From: Cercis canadensis
Lineage: Eukaryota > Streptophyta > Magnoliopsida > Fabales > Fabaceae
Assembly: GCA_003255065.1 (NCBI GenBank)
Contig: QAOA01006485.1
Location: forward strand, 157,709 to 221,708
Reading direction: 5' to 3'
Length of the DNA stretch: 64,000 bases
Below, one piece after another: positions 1-10,928 of the stretch (position 1 is the first letter of the stretch; each line of letters starts with the position of its first letter). The position numbers were made by a program, and so were the translations under genes. A model generated the notes under the pieces. It had not been told where the DNA came from. It saw only the letters and a program-made list of their open reading frames with translations, and searched no databases.

Positions 1-157
1 CATAACCATTGGCTATGACTATGTTCAGCAATTGATTTCTCCAGATCAAATAATTTCCACGATCAAGCTTGATTGTTAAAGCTTGACCAAACGTAGGAAG
101 AGTAGGATTCCCGGATTCACGAATCGACGATACAAAACTTGAGCTTTTATCTGCCAT
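1..157 (-). pseudogene. Copia gag N-terminus, partial, cut by window edge
   Basis: Read on the minus strand from an ATG at 157-155, the frame stays open to the window edge and gives about 52 residues. They include LDRGNYLIWRNQLL, typical of the start of plant Copia gag proteins. The start codon lies seven bases after a tRNA-iMet primer binding site and just inside an LTR, so this is the 5' end of a minus-strand Copia element whose body lies left of the window. Whether the full element is intact cannot be seen. Confidence 0.8.
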
Positions 158-163
158 TGGAGA

Positions 164-175
164 GCTCTGATACCA
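164..175 (-). other. Copia primer binding site (tRNA-iMet type)
   Basis: The minus strand reads TGGTATCAGAGC, the standard plant Copia primer binding site complementary to the 3' end of initiator tRNA-Met. It sits directly inside the LTR end at 176 and upstream of the gag ATG. Confidence 0.9.
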
Positions 176-585
176 TGTGAAACGTGAGTGAGCCTTGATC
201 AGATCTTGATGAACCACACAAGATGTAGCATCAAGCAAAGATTAAGAAGAAAACATATTGATTATGCAGAGACTATGCCATTCTGCAGAATCTGCATATC
301 AGAAGAGAAAGGGAGAAAAATTCTATGAATTGAAGATAATCGTTTACTGTATATTTTGTAAGAATTAATTGATAATAATACAATGCCCAGCTATTTGAAT
401 ATATAGGGATTTTGGTAACTGTTCAGGCTTGCTCTAGAAGTTTACAGAAGAGATTTAGTCGATAACAGAAAATAACTAACTCTGATGATAGCTAATGACA
501 GCTAGCCACAACAGAATGCATGTACACATCAGCTATCTAGACACGTCAGCTTCTTCATAATCCATTATCTGATTTTAGTTTAACA
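176..585 (-). repeat. 5' LTR of minus-strand Copia element
   Basis: A 410-bp LTR that starts TGTTAAAC and ends TTTCACA on the minus strand (TG...CA), next to the primer binding site. A TATA box reading CTATATATT on the minus strand lies near 398-406. The five bases outside the LTR (586-590, agaac) should be the target-site duplication; the other copy would be left of the window. Confidence 0.82.
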
Positions 586-1689
586 AGAACCAATGGTTGA
601 AGGATTAGTTAAGTCATTATTGCTTCTAATTCTATTTAGAGGGAAGAGAAGAAGAGAAAAGATGATGAGGTAGCAACTTTTGTGTCACTTTGACGTTACA
701 TTAACTCCTTTTATTGCTACATAGATAAATTATTTGTCATGTCAGTACTAAACTGACAGAGTTATAATCAAGAGTGACAATAGGGATCCAATTAAAAAAG
801 TTTCTAACTATAAGGACGCAAAAGAAAAAAAAAAATATAAAAACTTGATTCAAAATTCATCCAAACTATAGAAACATGCATTGCATTTTAACTCAAAAAA
901 ATTGACAAATAAGGTTATTTGTTCAAAAGCATAAGACTTATTTGTTTCCATACTCCTAAAACAAAAAGGATTTTCTCTCAGAATTGTTAAATATGAAATT
1001 AGGATTGGCATCAGTTTTGGTTAAGTTAATTAATTATTTATACTCTTTGTTAATAAACTACAAGACGGTGGTGGAGCTAGCATAATTTTTTTTAGAGGGT
1101 CTAAACTATAAGTACTAAGAATGTAAATGAAAATTTTATAACTTAAAACGGCTAAAATGTTTTTTTGAAAAATAAAAAATAAAAAACAACGGAATTTTTT
1201 AGTTTTCGAAAATTTTGGGGAGGAGTGTTCTCTTGATGTATAGATCTAACATAACAACCGAACTTAAAGAATTGGCATACTCAATTTAATGTTGTGAAAT
1301 AGTGACTCATTATTGAATATTATTGTGCAATTTATAAATGCAAGTACATGTTATCATCTAACAAGTAATAAAGAGTGAGTATAGAGTATTGTCTGACGAC
1401 AAATAATACAATCAAATTATGTTTTTACACATTCACAGTTGTTAGCATTTCAGTTTGATCAAATTACTTTGTACAGCTCAAAATTTTCAACTCTTACAAT
1501 TACACCTCTCACAATAGGTGTAAGAGTTTCACTTCTATTTAAGAAACAAGTATGTGTACATTAAATATTACTATAAGAGCTTCGAACAGCTTAAATGTGC
1601 TGTCCGATTAGGGATTCCCACTATTTTGTTTTTGGTTGTTCATTTAGGGATTCCCTGAATAATGGGCTATGTCAAACAGACTTATTTGT
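586..1689. other. Intergenic, AT-rich
   Basis: No coding signal was recognised. The stretch contains the solo repeat arm at 661-890, described separately, and homopolymer-rich sequence. No other structure is supported. Confidence 0.6.
661..890 (+). repeat. Solo arm of a long-inverted-repeat (foldback) element
   Basis: This stretch matches the right arm of the foldback element at 12390-12896. Shared landmarks are the phrase around 'atttgtcatgt...actaaa.tgac.gagttataa', the 'ccaattaaaaaa' tract, and 'attcaaaattcatccaaactat'. Only one arm is present here. Confidence 0.6.
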
Positions 1690-1800
1690 ATAGAGCCTCG
1701 TGAATTCATGAGAATTAAAATTTATCCCACCACCTCCACACAGATTTGAACTCAAGACAAAACTTAAAGGAACATATTCCCTTACCACTTGAGCCAACAT
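1690..1800 (-). repeat. SINE-like tRNA-derived repeat fragment
   Basis: On the minus strand there is an A-box-like GTTGGCTCAAGTGGTAAG (from 1798) followed about 25 bases later by a B-box-like GAGTTCAAATCT (near 1743-1755). This is the spacing of a pol III internal promoter in plant tRNA-derived SINEs. No target duplication was identified. Confidence 0.45.
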
Positions 1801-2023
1801 CTATTGCTGAGTTGTTGTATTTGCACACTTTCAAATTCACAACACTTCTATACCTTCTAACCTAATTAATAGAAAATGTTTAAGTTGATCTAGTTAAAAT
1901 TTAAGTAGATCTTCTTAAAAACAAATATTGTCATGTGTGCATGTAAAAAATTGTGGGCAATTAATTGTTAATATGGAAATAACATTTGAAATAGGTTTCA
2001 GTCTCCAATCTTTTACTGAATTA

Positions 2024-2041
2024 NNNNNGGGGGGGGGGGGG
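2024..2041. other. Assembly gap (5 N) followed by G run
   Basis: Five Ns at 2024-2028 are followed by an uninterrupted run of 13 G. This is probably a sequencing or assembly problem at a homopolymer rather than biological structure. Confidence 0.9.
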
Positions 2042-2339
2042 AGAACTTTCTTACACTTCGACTCTTTCAAGTTAAGGAAGGGCTGGGGAAGGAGGATCAA
2101 TAGAAATTTGGAAAGGGCATAAGTAATTAACGCTTGAAATCTCACTTAGGAGTCCTCAAAAGAAAACATTTACCCATGAAATTAAAATCAATCAATTTGA
2201 AAAGCCACTTTTGTTCTAAAATGTTAGAGATGTTATTTTGACAAACTTGTTGCCATACTGAAATATACTTATATTCATATTTGTATAAAACAAAGTGGTA
2301 CACACATATCCACCTCAATTCATCTGAGAAGAGAAAGTT

Positions 2340-2540
2340 AAGTGTGGCATGAAAAGTTGCTCGATGGATGCAAAGGTTTGAGGAAGAGTGTAGCCGATAA
2401 TGATGTTGGTGATGGCAGTGCTGTGTGATCCAAAAGATGGCAAAGCCAGAGAATCCTATAAGAAAACATGCATGGCATATGCAGATACGAAAGAGGCTTA
2501 CAAAACCACAGCCTTTGCCACAGTGTAGCTCTGTTGATTA
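2340..2540 (+). pseudogene. Decayed copy of Cys-rich secreted peptide gene
   Basis: The nucleotide sequence aligns patchily with the intact peptide gene at 15990-16304. The upstream 'gttaagtgtgg' context, the 'gatgttggtgatggc' signal-peptide region, and the block 'gatccaaaagatggcaaagccagag' match. No open frame spans it. The first CX3C pair is damaged: the first Cys codon of CKKKC reads as Tyr. It lies about 550 bp upstream of a second family member, suggesting a local tandem duplication. The upstream block (about 2043-2090, 'aactttctta...gttaaggaagggc') also matches the promoter regions of the other copies. Confidence 0.5.
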
Positions 2541-2888
2541 TGGTGTTGGTTATTGACGTGGACCGGGTTGAAGGTGATTTCATAGATCAGGCAGAGCATA
2601 GTATGACCCAGAAGAAAAGAGTATAACTTTCAGCTCAGTTGGAGTTACAGGACCCATGACCTAGCGTTTTGAAGCTCGTTTAGAGGCTGATGATGCAATA
2701 ACTGGGTATACCCGGTTGAGGCCATTTCCAGGTCCAAAATCCTTCAAAAACATCTGTTTCAGGCCGTTTTGTAATTTGCTGATTTCATTTTCATGTTCAT
2801 GTTTAGGGTTTTCTTTTCATATTTAAGCTTGTGTTTTCGGTTGCAGCCGTATTTAATAATATTATTCAGTTCTTGAGTTTATACAATT

Positions 2889-3122
2889 TTGCATTTAAGG
2901 TTTCTTTTGATTGCGGTTGTGTCAGTTATGGTGGTTCTGGCCGCATCATCATCAACCTATGATCCAAATTCTGGAAAATCTGAAGAGAGTTGTAAGAAAA
3001 AATGCGGAGACTTTGCCAATGGTAGAGCGTCCTTTGGAACTGAAGCCTATCAAATTCATTTCAAGCAATGCCTGGAAGAGTGCACGAAGGATTATAAGAA
3101 GGAGAAAAGAAAAGTTATTTAG
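2889..3122 (+). pseudogene. Small secreted Cys-rich (CX3C-X21-CX3C) peptide, start codon lost
   Basis: The open frame encodes a hydrophobic N-terminal segment (FLLIAVVSVMVVLAA, signal-peptide-like), then a short mature region with CKKKC and CLEEC separated by 21 residues, and a Lys/Arg-rich tail ending at 3122. It is paralogous to the genes at 15990 and 26739, which share CKKKC, the FAN motif, FKQCLEEC and the same spacing. The frame opens with TTG, and the first in-frame ATG (2928) would remove half of the signal peptide. It may therefore be a pseudogene or need an upstream exon that was not found. The paired CX3C motifs recall alpha-hairpinin-type peptides, but those usually have a shorter linker, so function is unassigned. 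Confidence 0.55.
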
Positions 3123-3126
3123 CTGA

Positions 3127-5221
3127 AAGAGGGAGAAGACATCAGGAAAAAAAAAGGTGAAACAACGTCTACGTCGTTATGGTAAGACAATATAAAAGGT
3201 TCAAAAAAATGCCACTGTCGAAAGTCTAATGCTGTAATATTCTGATGGATTTAAGTCCTGCTAGCTATTGTATGAGGCTATTTAGAAAATAATTAAAGGG
3301 TCATTTAACTTTTTTATTAATTAAAATTAAAGATTTAAATTTGCATGAGCACTTTATTATAAAATTCTTTAAACTTTTTTTAATCAGCATTACTTATTCA
3401 TATACACTTTACTCTCTGGAGTGTACTTTACAATTAAGAGAAGCAAGTAGTTTCTGAACGTTCATCGGAGGCAAAATTTACGTTTATTGGCTTTGCAAAA
3501 CAATAAGTGACTTACTTGAGAGCATTTGTGTGTGGTGCTCCCACAAAGGTGAAATTAGCGCTCTGATCATGCCTGCAACACTTGTGACTAAGTATTTTGG
3601 TCTCCCTGTGTTGAGATCATTTGAGCATTGCAATGAATGGACTTTTACTGCATTTAATTTTTTAAGTAAAAGAAACTTTTAGTCCTTATAAGATGCAGTG
3701 AGAGAGAATTATTTAGGTTTTTGAAATTTTTTTTTTTTGTATCACTTGAGTTCTTAAAAAACATGTTGATTAAAATGGTAATCTTAAATTATCACTTAGG
3801 TCATTAAAAATGATTATTTTAATCGACTTTTTAAATTTTAAAAAACACAAGTAATACAAAAAGAATTTTAGTGACTCATGATTTTCACCACATCTTTTAA
3901 GTTCTATAAAGACCTTTCACTTTAATTTTTTTTGCTACTTAACTACACAAGTAGCTCTCTATGTGTGTTTTTCTCTCATATATGTGAGAGAAACCCCTAA
4001 CCTAAAGAAGGCTTCAAATTGAAATTGAAAAAAATAAGATAAATTCAAATATAAATAGCATGTATTCAAATTATAGTTCACAACTATAATTGCACCCATT
4101 ATATTGCGGTTGTGGAGGCCACCACAACTGCTTTTTTCTGTAATTGTGGTATGCTAATTGATGCATTTTCCAGCAATTCTCGTAAGGCACCTGTAATCAC
4201 AAGCGCAAACAGAATTTAAATCCCTTTGAATTGACTTGGTGAAGCCCTAAACGTGTGTAGTGGAGGCATTTGAGAGACGAATGACCAATGCGCAAGCTGA
4301 TCGAGTTGTATAGAGTGCACTGACGGTTATTAAATAAGAGTTTAACACTTGCCTGAGTAGCTACCATCGTTTAAAAGCCTATAACTAGATGGTTGGTGCA
4401 TTTGACAAGGCTTTCCAGAACACTAACAACCAGCAACACAGAAGTTCAATTGAAATTTATATTCAAGTTGACTGTTATGCTTTATGGTTTTCTTTAAGTT
4501 TCCAGGTTCAGTTTACGCTTGCAGTTCTCTTATGCTTTCAGTTCATATTTTTACTGGTTCTTTTCCGTGGTAATCCACATTACTCTTAAAATTCCTTATA
4601 CACTATCAACCCATTTTTCCATCGAGTTTTCTAGTGTAATTTGGTATTATTTGTGATAAGAGTTATTATCCAGTCTTTCAATCCTTAGTTATGTGGATTC
4701 TTGTAAGTACTCTATAAATTCGATAGTTCCTATATATTGCAGGCTCTGATTAAATATAGAAATTATGGAGCACAATACTAGTTTAGAGTATAGTACAAAT
4801 TTGTATTTTGCATTTAAACCTAGAACTACGTATTCCATTTATTTACTCCATTGCCGAAGAAGATGCAGGTTAAACACAAAACTAGAACAAAATTTGTCCA
4901 AGTTTTCAACCACAACATCAACCAAAGCAGACAACAACCAATTTTAAGTCCAAAACTCTTAACTGCAACAACATCCATACATCACCGAATCTAGGGTTCC
5001 AATTTAACGCGGGAAATAGATTGTAGAAGATCTGCAAAGGTGTCTAAAAAGTGATCATGTTTTCACAGAGACTTGAGACCAACCAATAAACTAAAGTTAA
5101 ACAAAGCAAAGATTAAAAACCTGGGATGGGACAGAAGAATTCAACTTGTATTCCAAAAGAAAATCTCATTCTTTGATTTCCCAATAGAGAACAAATACAT
5201 GTCAGTTTTTAAACAACACAA
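3127..5221. other. Intergenic, no gene recognised
   Basis: About 2.1 kb of AT-rich sequence. Short open frames (for example near 4389 and 5073) have no recognisable protein features. The last part (about 4980-5221) is the original 3' flank of the minus-strand kinase gene, separated from it by the Copia insertion. Confidence 0.6.
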
Positions 5222-5226
5222 CAATT
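5222..5226. repeat. Target-site duplication, left copy (Copia 1)
   Basis: The pentamer CAATT directly before the 5' LTR is repeated at 10009-10013 directly after the 3' LTR, the 5-bp duplication expected for Copia integration. Confidence 0.92.
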
Positions 5227-5540
5227 TGTTGAGAAAATTTAATAATCTACACATGGGTTGTCATTGTCCTAGCTTTTAGTTAGCTTGTTTACCTAGTCAT
5301 AGGAGTTAGTTTTTTAAACGTGGGATAGTGCTCACTTTTATATTGCTAGCAGTTTTATATTAGCCTAACGTGGGCCTAGTGCCTATTTCCATTATAGCTA
5401 TTAGTTTTATATTAGCAGTTATGTATTAGCCTATTTATAGGCTGTTTTCTTTAATCAATGTACGAAGAACAGTTTCTCCTCTCTGCTTCCTACTGTTATT
5501 GTGCATGCAAAACACCTTCAAAGTCTTTTAGATTATAACA
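5227..5540 (+). repeat. 5' LTR of Copia 1
   Basis: Starts TGTTGAGAAAAT and ends GATTATAACA. It is nearly identical to 9695-10008. A TATTTATAGG-like promoter element lies near 5431-5443. Confidence 0.93.
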
Positions 5541-5541
5541 G

Positions 5542-5553
5542 TGGTATCAGAGC
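5542..5553 (+). other. Primer binding site of Copia 1
   Basis: TGGTATCAGAGC, complementary to initiator tRNA-Met, one base after the 5' LTR. Confidence 0.92.
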
Positions 5554-5613
5554 TCCCACTGGGCCTGAAAAATCAAAGCAGTAGTCTTTGAGGATTCTGC
5601 AGCAGCAAAGAAG

Positions 5614-8600
5614 ATGACTTCCGAAAGTTTTGTACAACCAGCCATTCCACGCTTTGATGGTCACTATGACCATTGGAGTATGCTCATGGAGAACTTCATG
5701 AGGTCCAAAGAATATTGGACGGTTGTTGTTTCTGGAGTAGTAGAACCAGCAGAAGGTGTTGTACTGACAGATGCGCAAAAGACAAAGCTTGAAAGGCTGA
5801 AGCTAAAGGATCTTAAAGCAAAGAATGATCTCTTCCAAGCTATTGATCGCTTAATCTTGGAAACCATTCTTTGCAAGGACATTGCCAAGCATATTTGGGA
5901 TTCCATGAAGAAGAAGTACCAAGATACAACAAGGGCTAAGAGGCAGCAGCTTCAAGCACTTCGTTCGGAGTTTGAAATGCTTCGAATGAAGTCAGGAGAA
6001 TCAGTTACAGACTATTTTCAAGAACGATGGCAATTGTTAACAAGATGCGAATCCATGGCGACAAGACAGATGATGTTCTCATTGTTGAGAAGATTCTTTG
6101 ATCCTTGACACCAAAATTTAATTTTGTTGCATGTTCGATAGAAGAAGCTAATGATGTTGGCTTACTGTCAATTGATGAATTACAAAGTTCTTTGGTGATT
6201 CATGAGTAGAAAATTAACCAGCAGGAAAAAGAAGAACAAGCATTGAAGGCCTTATCAGAAAATCATTCTACACACAGTAGAGCTGATAGAGGACGAGGAA
6301 GAGGCCGAGGTCGAGGTAGAGGAGGCAGAAACAACAATGATCATGGGAACCAATGACAAAATCATCATCAAGAGAGTCAATTTCAAGGAAGAGGCAGAGG
6401 ACATGGAGCCCATCATTCAACAACTTATAGATCAAAGTCAGTAGACAAGTCCAAAGTTGAATGTTATAGATGTCATAGGTATGGTCATTATAAATCAGAA
6501 TGTCAAACTGATTTGAATAAACAAAATGGAGACCAAACTAACTTTGCAGAAAAGAAAGAAGAGGTGTCTCTTTTGATGGTGTGTCACATGAAGGAAGAAA
6601 CTCAACAAAACATGTGGTATTTAGACACTAGTTGCAACAACCACATGTATGGAGAGAAGCAGGCATTCTCTGACTTGGATGAATCCTTTCGCAGCTCTGT
6701 TAAGTTTGGTGATAACTCCAAAATTTCTATTATAGGAAAAGGAAAGGTAACAATCCAAACCAAAGGAAATTCTACCCACACTATAGCTGATGTTCTTTTT
6801 GTGCCAGATTTAAAGACCAACTTGCTTAGTGTGGGTCAGTTACAGGATAAGAGATTTTTATCAAAGATGGAGTATGTCAGATTCAAGATGCAAAGTTGGG
6901 CTTAATTGCACAAGTTAACATGACAGTGAATCGTATGTTCTCACTTTATCTCCATAACACCACTCATTCATGCTTCTCAGCAAAATTAAAAGATGAGGCA
7001 TGGCTATGGCATTTTCGCTATGGGCATTTGAATTTTGGTGGATTGAGAACACTACAACAGAAGAACATGGTGATAGGGCTTCCTCAAATTACAGCTTCTT
7101 CTCAAGTTTGTGAAAAATGTGTTGTTAGCAAACAACACCATAGTCAATTCCCACAAGGAAAATCTTGGAGAGCAAAGAAGGCATTGGAACTTGTTCATTC
7201 TTATATTTGTGGGCCAATAACATCACATTCTATTGGAGGTAAAAGATATATAATTACTTTCATTGATGATTATAGTCGTAAGATATGGGTTTATTTTTTG
7301 CAAGGAAAATCTGAAGCCTTTGTAGCTTTTAAAAGCTATAAAGCACTTGTTGAGAAAGAAGTTGGCAACCCAATAAAGGTTCTTCGCACGGATCGTGGTG
7401 GAGAATATAACTCACATGAATTTGCAATTTTTTGTGAGAACCATGGAATCAAGAGACAACTTACAGCAGCTTATACACCTCAACAGAATGGTGTATGCGA
7501 GAGGAAGAACCGCACTATTATGAATATGGTGCGAAGCCTTTTAACAACAAGTGGCATTCCAAAAAGTTTTTGGCCTGAAGCAGTTAATTGGAGCATTCAT
7601 ATATTGAACAGAAGTCCCACACTTGCTGTTCAAAATATGACACCAGAGGAAGCATGGAGTGGAAGGAAACCTGATGTAGATCATTTTCAGATTTTTGGGT
7701 GTATTGCCTATGCCCATATTCCAGATGAGAAGAGGAGGAAGCTAGATAACAAGGGAGAAAAATGCATTTTTCTTGGTGTTAGTGATAAGTCAAAAGCTTA
7801 TAAACTTTACAATCCTAGCACCATGAAAATTGTCATAAGCCGTGATGTGGTATTTGATGAAAAAGACACCTGGTCATGGAATCAAAATGGTGTTAAAGAA
7901 AATATTCTAGCAGATTTTGATGATGATCAGAAAGGGCAGCAGCCTATGGAGAATGAGCAAGAAGAGGAAGTCAATCAAAATGTTCCAATAGCTGATCAAA
8001 GCCCACTTGCAATTGAATCACAAAGGCCTCAACGTGTCAGAAGAAGACCAGCATGGATGACTAATTATGAGGTAACTGGAGTTGACCAAGGTGATGATCC
8101 ACTTACACATTTTGCTCTGTTTTCAGATTGTGATCCTACCATTTTTGAAGTGGCTGTCAAAGAACCAAAATGGAGAAAGGCTATGGATGCTGAAATTACA
8201 GCCATTGAAAAAAATGATACATGGGAACTATGTGATCTTCCAAATGGGCAAACGACAATCGGTGTAAAGTGGGTTTACAAGACAAAGCTAAAGGAGAATG
8301 GTGAGGTTGACAAGCATAAGGCACGCTTGGTAGCTAAGGGCTACAAGCAGGAGTTTGGTGTTGATTATAAAGAAGTCTTTGCTCTGGTTGCAAGGCATGA
8401 TACAATCAGACTGGTGATTGCAATGGCAGCTCAAAACTCATGTCCTATCTTCTAGTTGGACGTGAAATCAGCATTCCTCCATGGAGATTTAAAAGAAGAG
8501 GTATTTATTGATCAACCTCCTGGTTATGTAAAACTTAGCAATGAGCATAAAGTGTATAAGTTAAAGAAAGCTCTATATGGATTAAAACAAGCTCCACGGG

Positions 8601-9685
8601 CTTGGTATAATCGTATAGAAACTTATTTTTTGAAGGAAGGATTCCAAAAATGTCCTTATGAACATACACTCTTTATAAAGATTGAAGATGGAGGAAAAAT
8701 GCTCATTGTTTGCTTATATGTAGATGATTTAATCTACACTGGAAATAATACAGCCATGTTTGGAAGTTTTAAAAAATCCATGATGGCTGAATTTGAGATG
8801 ACTGATCTTGGCATGATGCATTATTTTCTTGGCATTGAAGTGGTGCAGTCTTCTACTGGAATTTTTATTTCTCAAAAGAAGTATGTGCAAGAAATTTTAG
8901 ACAGGTTTCAAATGAAGAACTATAATTCAGTTAACACAGCAACTGAAGTGGGTCTAAAACTCATCAAAGATCCTGAAGGAAAGAGAGTTGACAGTACTAT
9001 TTTCAAGCAAATTGTGGGAAGTTTAATGTATTTGACAGCAACAAGACCAGATATCATGCATGCTGCAAGTCTCATTAGTAGGTACATGGAGCACCCAAGA
9101 GAGATGCATCTTCTAGTTGCCAAGAGGATTTTTCGATACTTGAAAGGAACCATTGAATATGGGTTGTTCTTCAAGAAGGGTGATAAATCAGATTTGCTTG
9201 CTTTTACTGATAGTGATTATGCAGGTGATTTTGATGATAGAAAGAGCACATCTGGTTATGTATTCATGATGGGTTCAGCAGCTATTTCATGGTGTTCAAA
9301 GAAGCAACCAATTGTCACTTTGTCAACTACTGAAGCTGAGTTCGTAGCTGCAACTGCATGTGCTAGTCAAACCATTTGGCTAAGGAGAATTCTTGAAGAG
9401 ATGCACTTCAACCAGCAAGGACCCACTCCAATGTTTTGTGACAACACCTCTGCAATCAAACTCTACAAAAATCTTGTTTTCCATGGGCGAAGTAAACATA
9501 TAGATGTGAGGTATCACTTCTTGCATGATCTCACAAGTGATGGAGAGATTGATCTCATTTACTGCAGAAGTGAAGACCAAATTGCTGATATTCTAACCAA
9601 GCCTCTCAAGTTTCTTGCATTTCAGAAGTTCAGGAAGCTACTTGGTGTTTGTAAACTGCATGTCATGCATGAAACATCAGTTTAA
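5614..9685 (+). pseudogene. Copia 1 gag-pol polyprotein, broken
   Basis: Gag opens at 5614 (UBN2-like region). A CCHC zinc knuckle (CYRCHRYGHYKSEC) lies near 6463-6505. The protease motif reads LDTSCNNHM near 6620, with Ser where DTG/DSG-type sites have Gly. Integrase shows an HHCC-type region near 7000-7130 and Asp, Asp, Glu within IDDYSRK, LRTDRGGEY and CERKNRT. Reverse transcriptase carries LDVKSAFLHG and CLYVDDL (near 8715), and RNase H carries FTDSDYAG. Breaks: a frame shift near 6105 in gag, TAG at 6207, TGA at 6354, a frame shift near 6855 between protease and integrase, and TAG at 8453 just before LDVKSAF. The three stops sit where Gln, Trp and Gln are expected, so each is a single C-to-T type change. 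Confidence 0.93.
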
Positions 9686-9694
9686 GGGAGGGAT
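9684..9694 (+). other. Polypurine tract of Copia 1
   Basis: AAGGGAGGGAT immediately precedes the TG of the 3' LTR, the position used for plus-strand priming. Confidence 0.85.
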
Positions 9695-10008
9695 TGTGGA
9701 GAAAATTTAATAATTTGCACGTGGGTTGTCATTGTCCTAGCTTTTAGTTAGCTTGTTTACCTAGTCATAGGAGTTAGTTTTTTAAACGTGGGATAGTGCT
9801 CACTTTTATATTGCTAGCAGTTTTATATTAGCCTAACGTGGGCCTAGTGCCTATTTCCATTATAGCTATTAGTTTTATATTAGCAGTTATGTATTAGCCT
9901 ATTTATAGGCTATTTTCTTTAATCAATGTACGAAGAACAGTTTCTCCTCTCTGCTTCCTACTGTTATTGTGCATGCAAAACACCTTCAAAGTCTTTTAGA
10001 TTATAACA
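9695..10008 (+). repeat. 3' LTR of Copia 1
   Basis: 314 bp, same length as the 5' LTR and about 98% identical by eye, ending ATAACA before the CAATT target duplication at 10009-10013. Confidence 0.93.
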
Positions 10009-10087
10009 CAATTTTAAACCTTCTTCTTTATCAAAGCAATCTTACATTCAATCATCATGTTCTATACATCAAACTCAAGGAATCCAA

Positions 10088-10928
10088 TTAGTCTGATTCC
10101 GATGAATCTGGGAAATCCAAGTGGCATCTCGGCGATAATAGTTCTTCGTCTCCCGCAACAAAGGGATGCTTCAAAAGCATCTCTGCAGTCCATCTCTTTC
10201 TGGGATCCTTCACGAAACACTTAGCTAGAAAATCCTTGCCATCTTGAGACAATTCCTTAGGAACTTGTGGCAATTCTTCTCCAACCCCAATTCGAATCAA
10301 GAACGAGTAAATATTCGATACGTTCTTGACATCCCAAGCAGGTTTCCCTGTCACCATCTCCACTATTGCGCAGCCAAGAGCCCACACATCACCAGGACAT
10401 TCATACTCATTATCGTTTACTGCTTCTGGGGACATAAATAGAGGAGTTCCCCTGCATTCACAGTTGTTTTTCTCCTGTTTTCTTCGCAAGTCCAAAGTCT
10501 GCAATTTTCACATCACCATTGCCAAACAAAAGAATGTTTTCAAGCTTTATGTCGCAGTGGACAAACCCTTTATCGTGAATATGTTTGAGTCCTCTGATTA
10601 TGGACCTTGTGTATCCGCGAACCCTGGATTCCGGTAACCGGCCACCGTGGTTTTTGAGCTGATTAGAAAGATTACCACCAGCGGCATATTCTAGAAACAA
10701 ATTATGGAGTTCGTCGCCGTTTTCGATGGTGCAATCGTCGCCAAAGCAGGTGATGATTTCTGGGCAAGCTCCGAGGCCATCTAAGACTTGTTTCTCGTTC
10801 TTGAGAGAAGAATAGGTGGTGGCATCAGAGGAGTAGGCGACGGTGGTAGAAGGAAACTCAGAGCAAAGTGCAAAATTCACGGTAGCAAAGCTTCCTCTAC
10901 CAATTGAATCTCCTCGAAGCCAGTGCAT
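10088..10928 (-). pseudogene. MAPKKK-like (MEKK family) protein kinase, frameshifted
   Basis: A single-exon Ser/Thr kinase resembling the plant MAPKKK17-21 type. From the ATG at 10928-10926 the frame shows a glycine loop GRGSFATV near residue 10, the catalytic loop HCDIKLEN, DFG (ADFGLAKK), then after a frame change GTPLFMSPE, DVWALGCAIVEM and a C-terminal kinase lobe ending at the TAA at 10088-10090. The two halves are one base out of register at a run of five A (plus strand 10467-10471); one extra A would explain it. The usual beta-3 lysine of the VAVK segment also appears absent (VAYSS near residue 30). The reading frame would be about 280 codons, shorter than typical relatives. It is either a pseudogene or a gene carrying a homopolymer sequencing error. 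A Copia element sits 80 bp past its stop. Confidence 0.75.

Larger units (their letters stand above)
5227..10008 (+). mobile_element. Nearly complete Copia LTR retrotransposon
   Basis: A 4,782-bp element with 314-bp LTRs, a tRNA-iMet primer binding site, gag-pol in Copia order (protease, integrase, reverse transcriptase, RNase H), a polypurine tract and a CAATT target duplication. By eye the two LTRs differ at about five positions of 314, so the insertion is recent. The protease-region motifs look like the Ivana/Oryco type, but that lineage call is from memory. The element lies about 80 bp beyond the stop codon of the minus-strand kinase gene, so it probably separated that gene from its original 3' UTR or polyadenylation region. 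It carries stops and frameshifts and is not autonomous as written. Confidence 0.95.

Noticed and set aside
1741..1798. A tRNA gene
   Set aside because: A- and B-box-like motifs are present on the minus strand, but no cloverleaf with paired acceptor stem could be drawn; better explained as a SINE fragment.
4389..4947. Small genes in the 4.4-4.9 kb open frames
   Set aside because: Short, low-complexity, no conserved motif, no paralogue in the window and no splice or promoter evidence.
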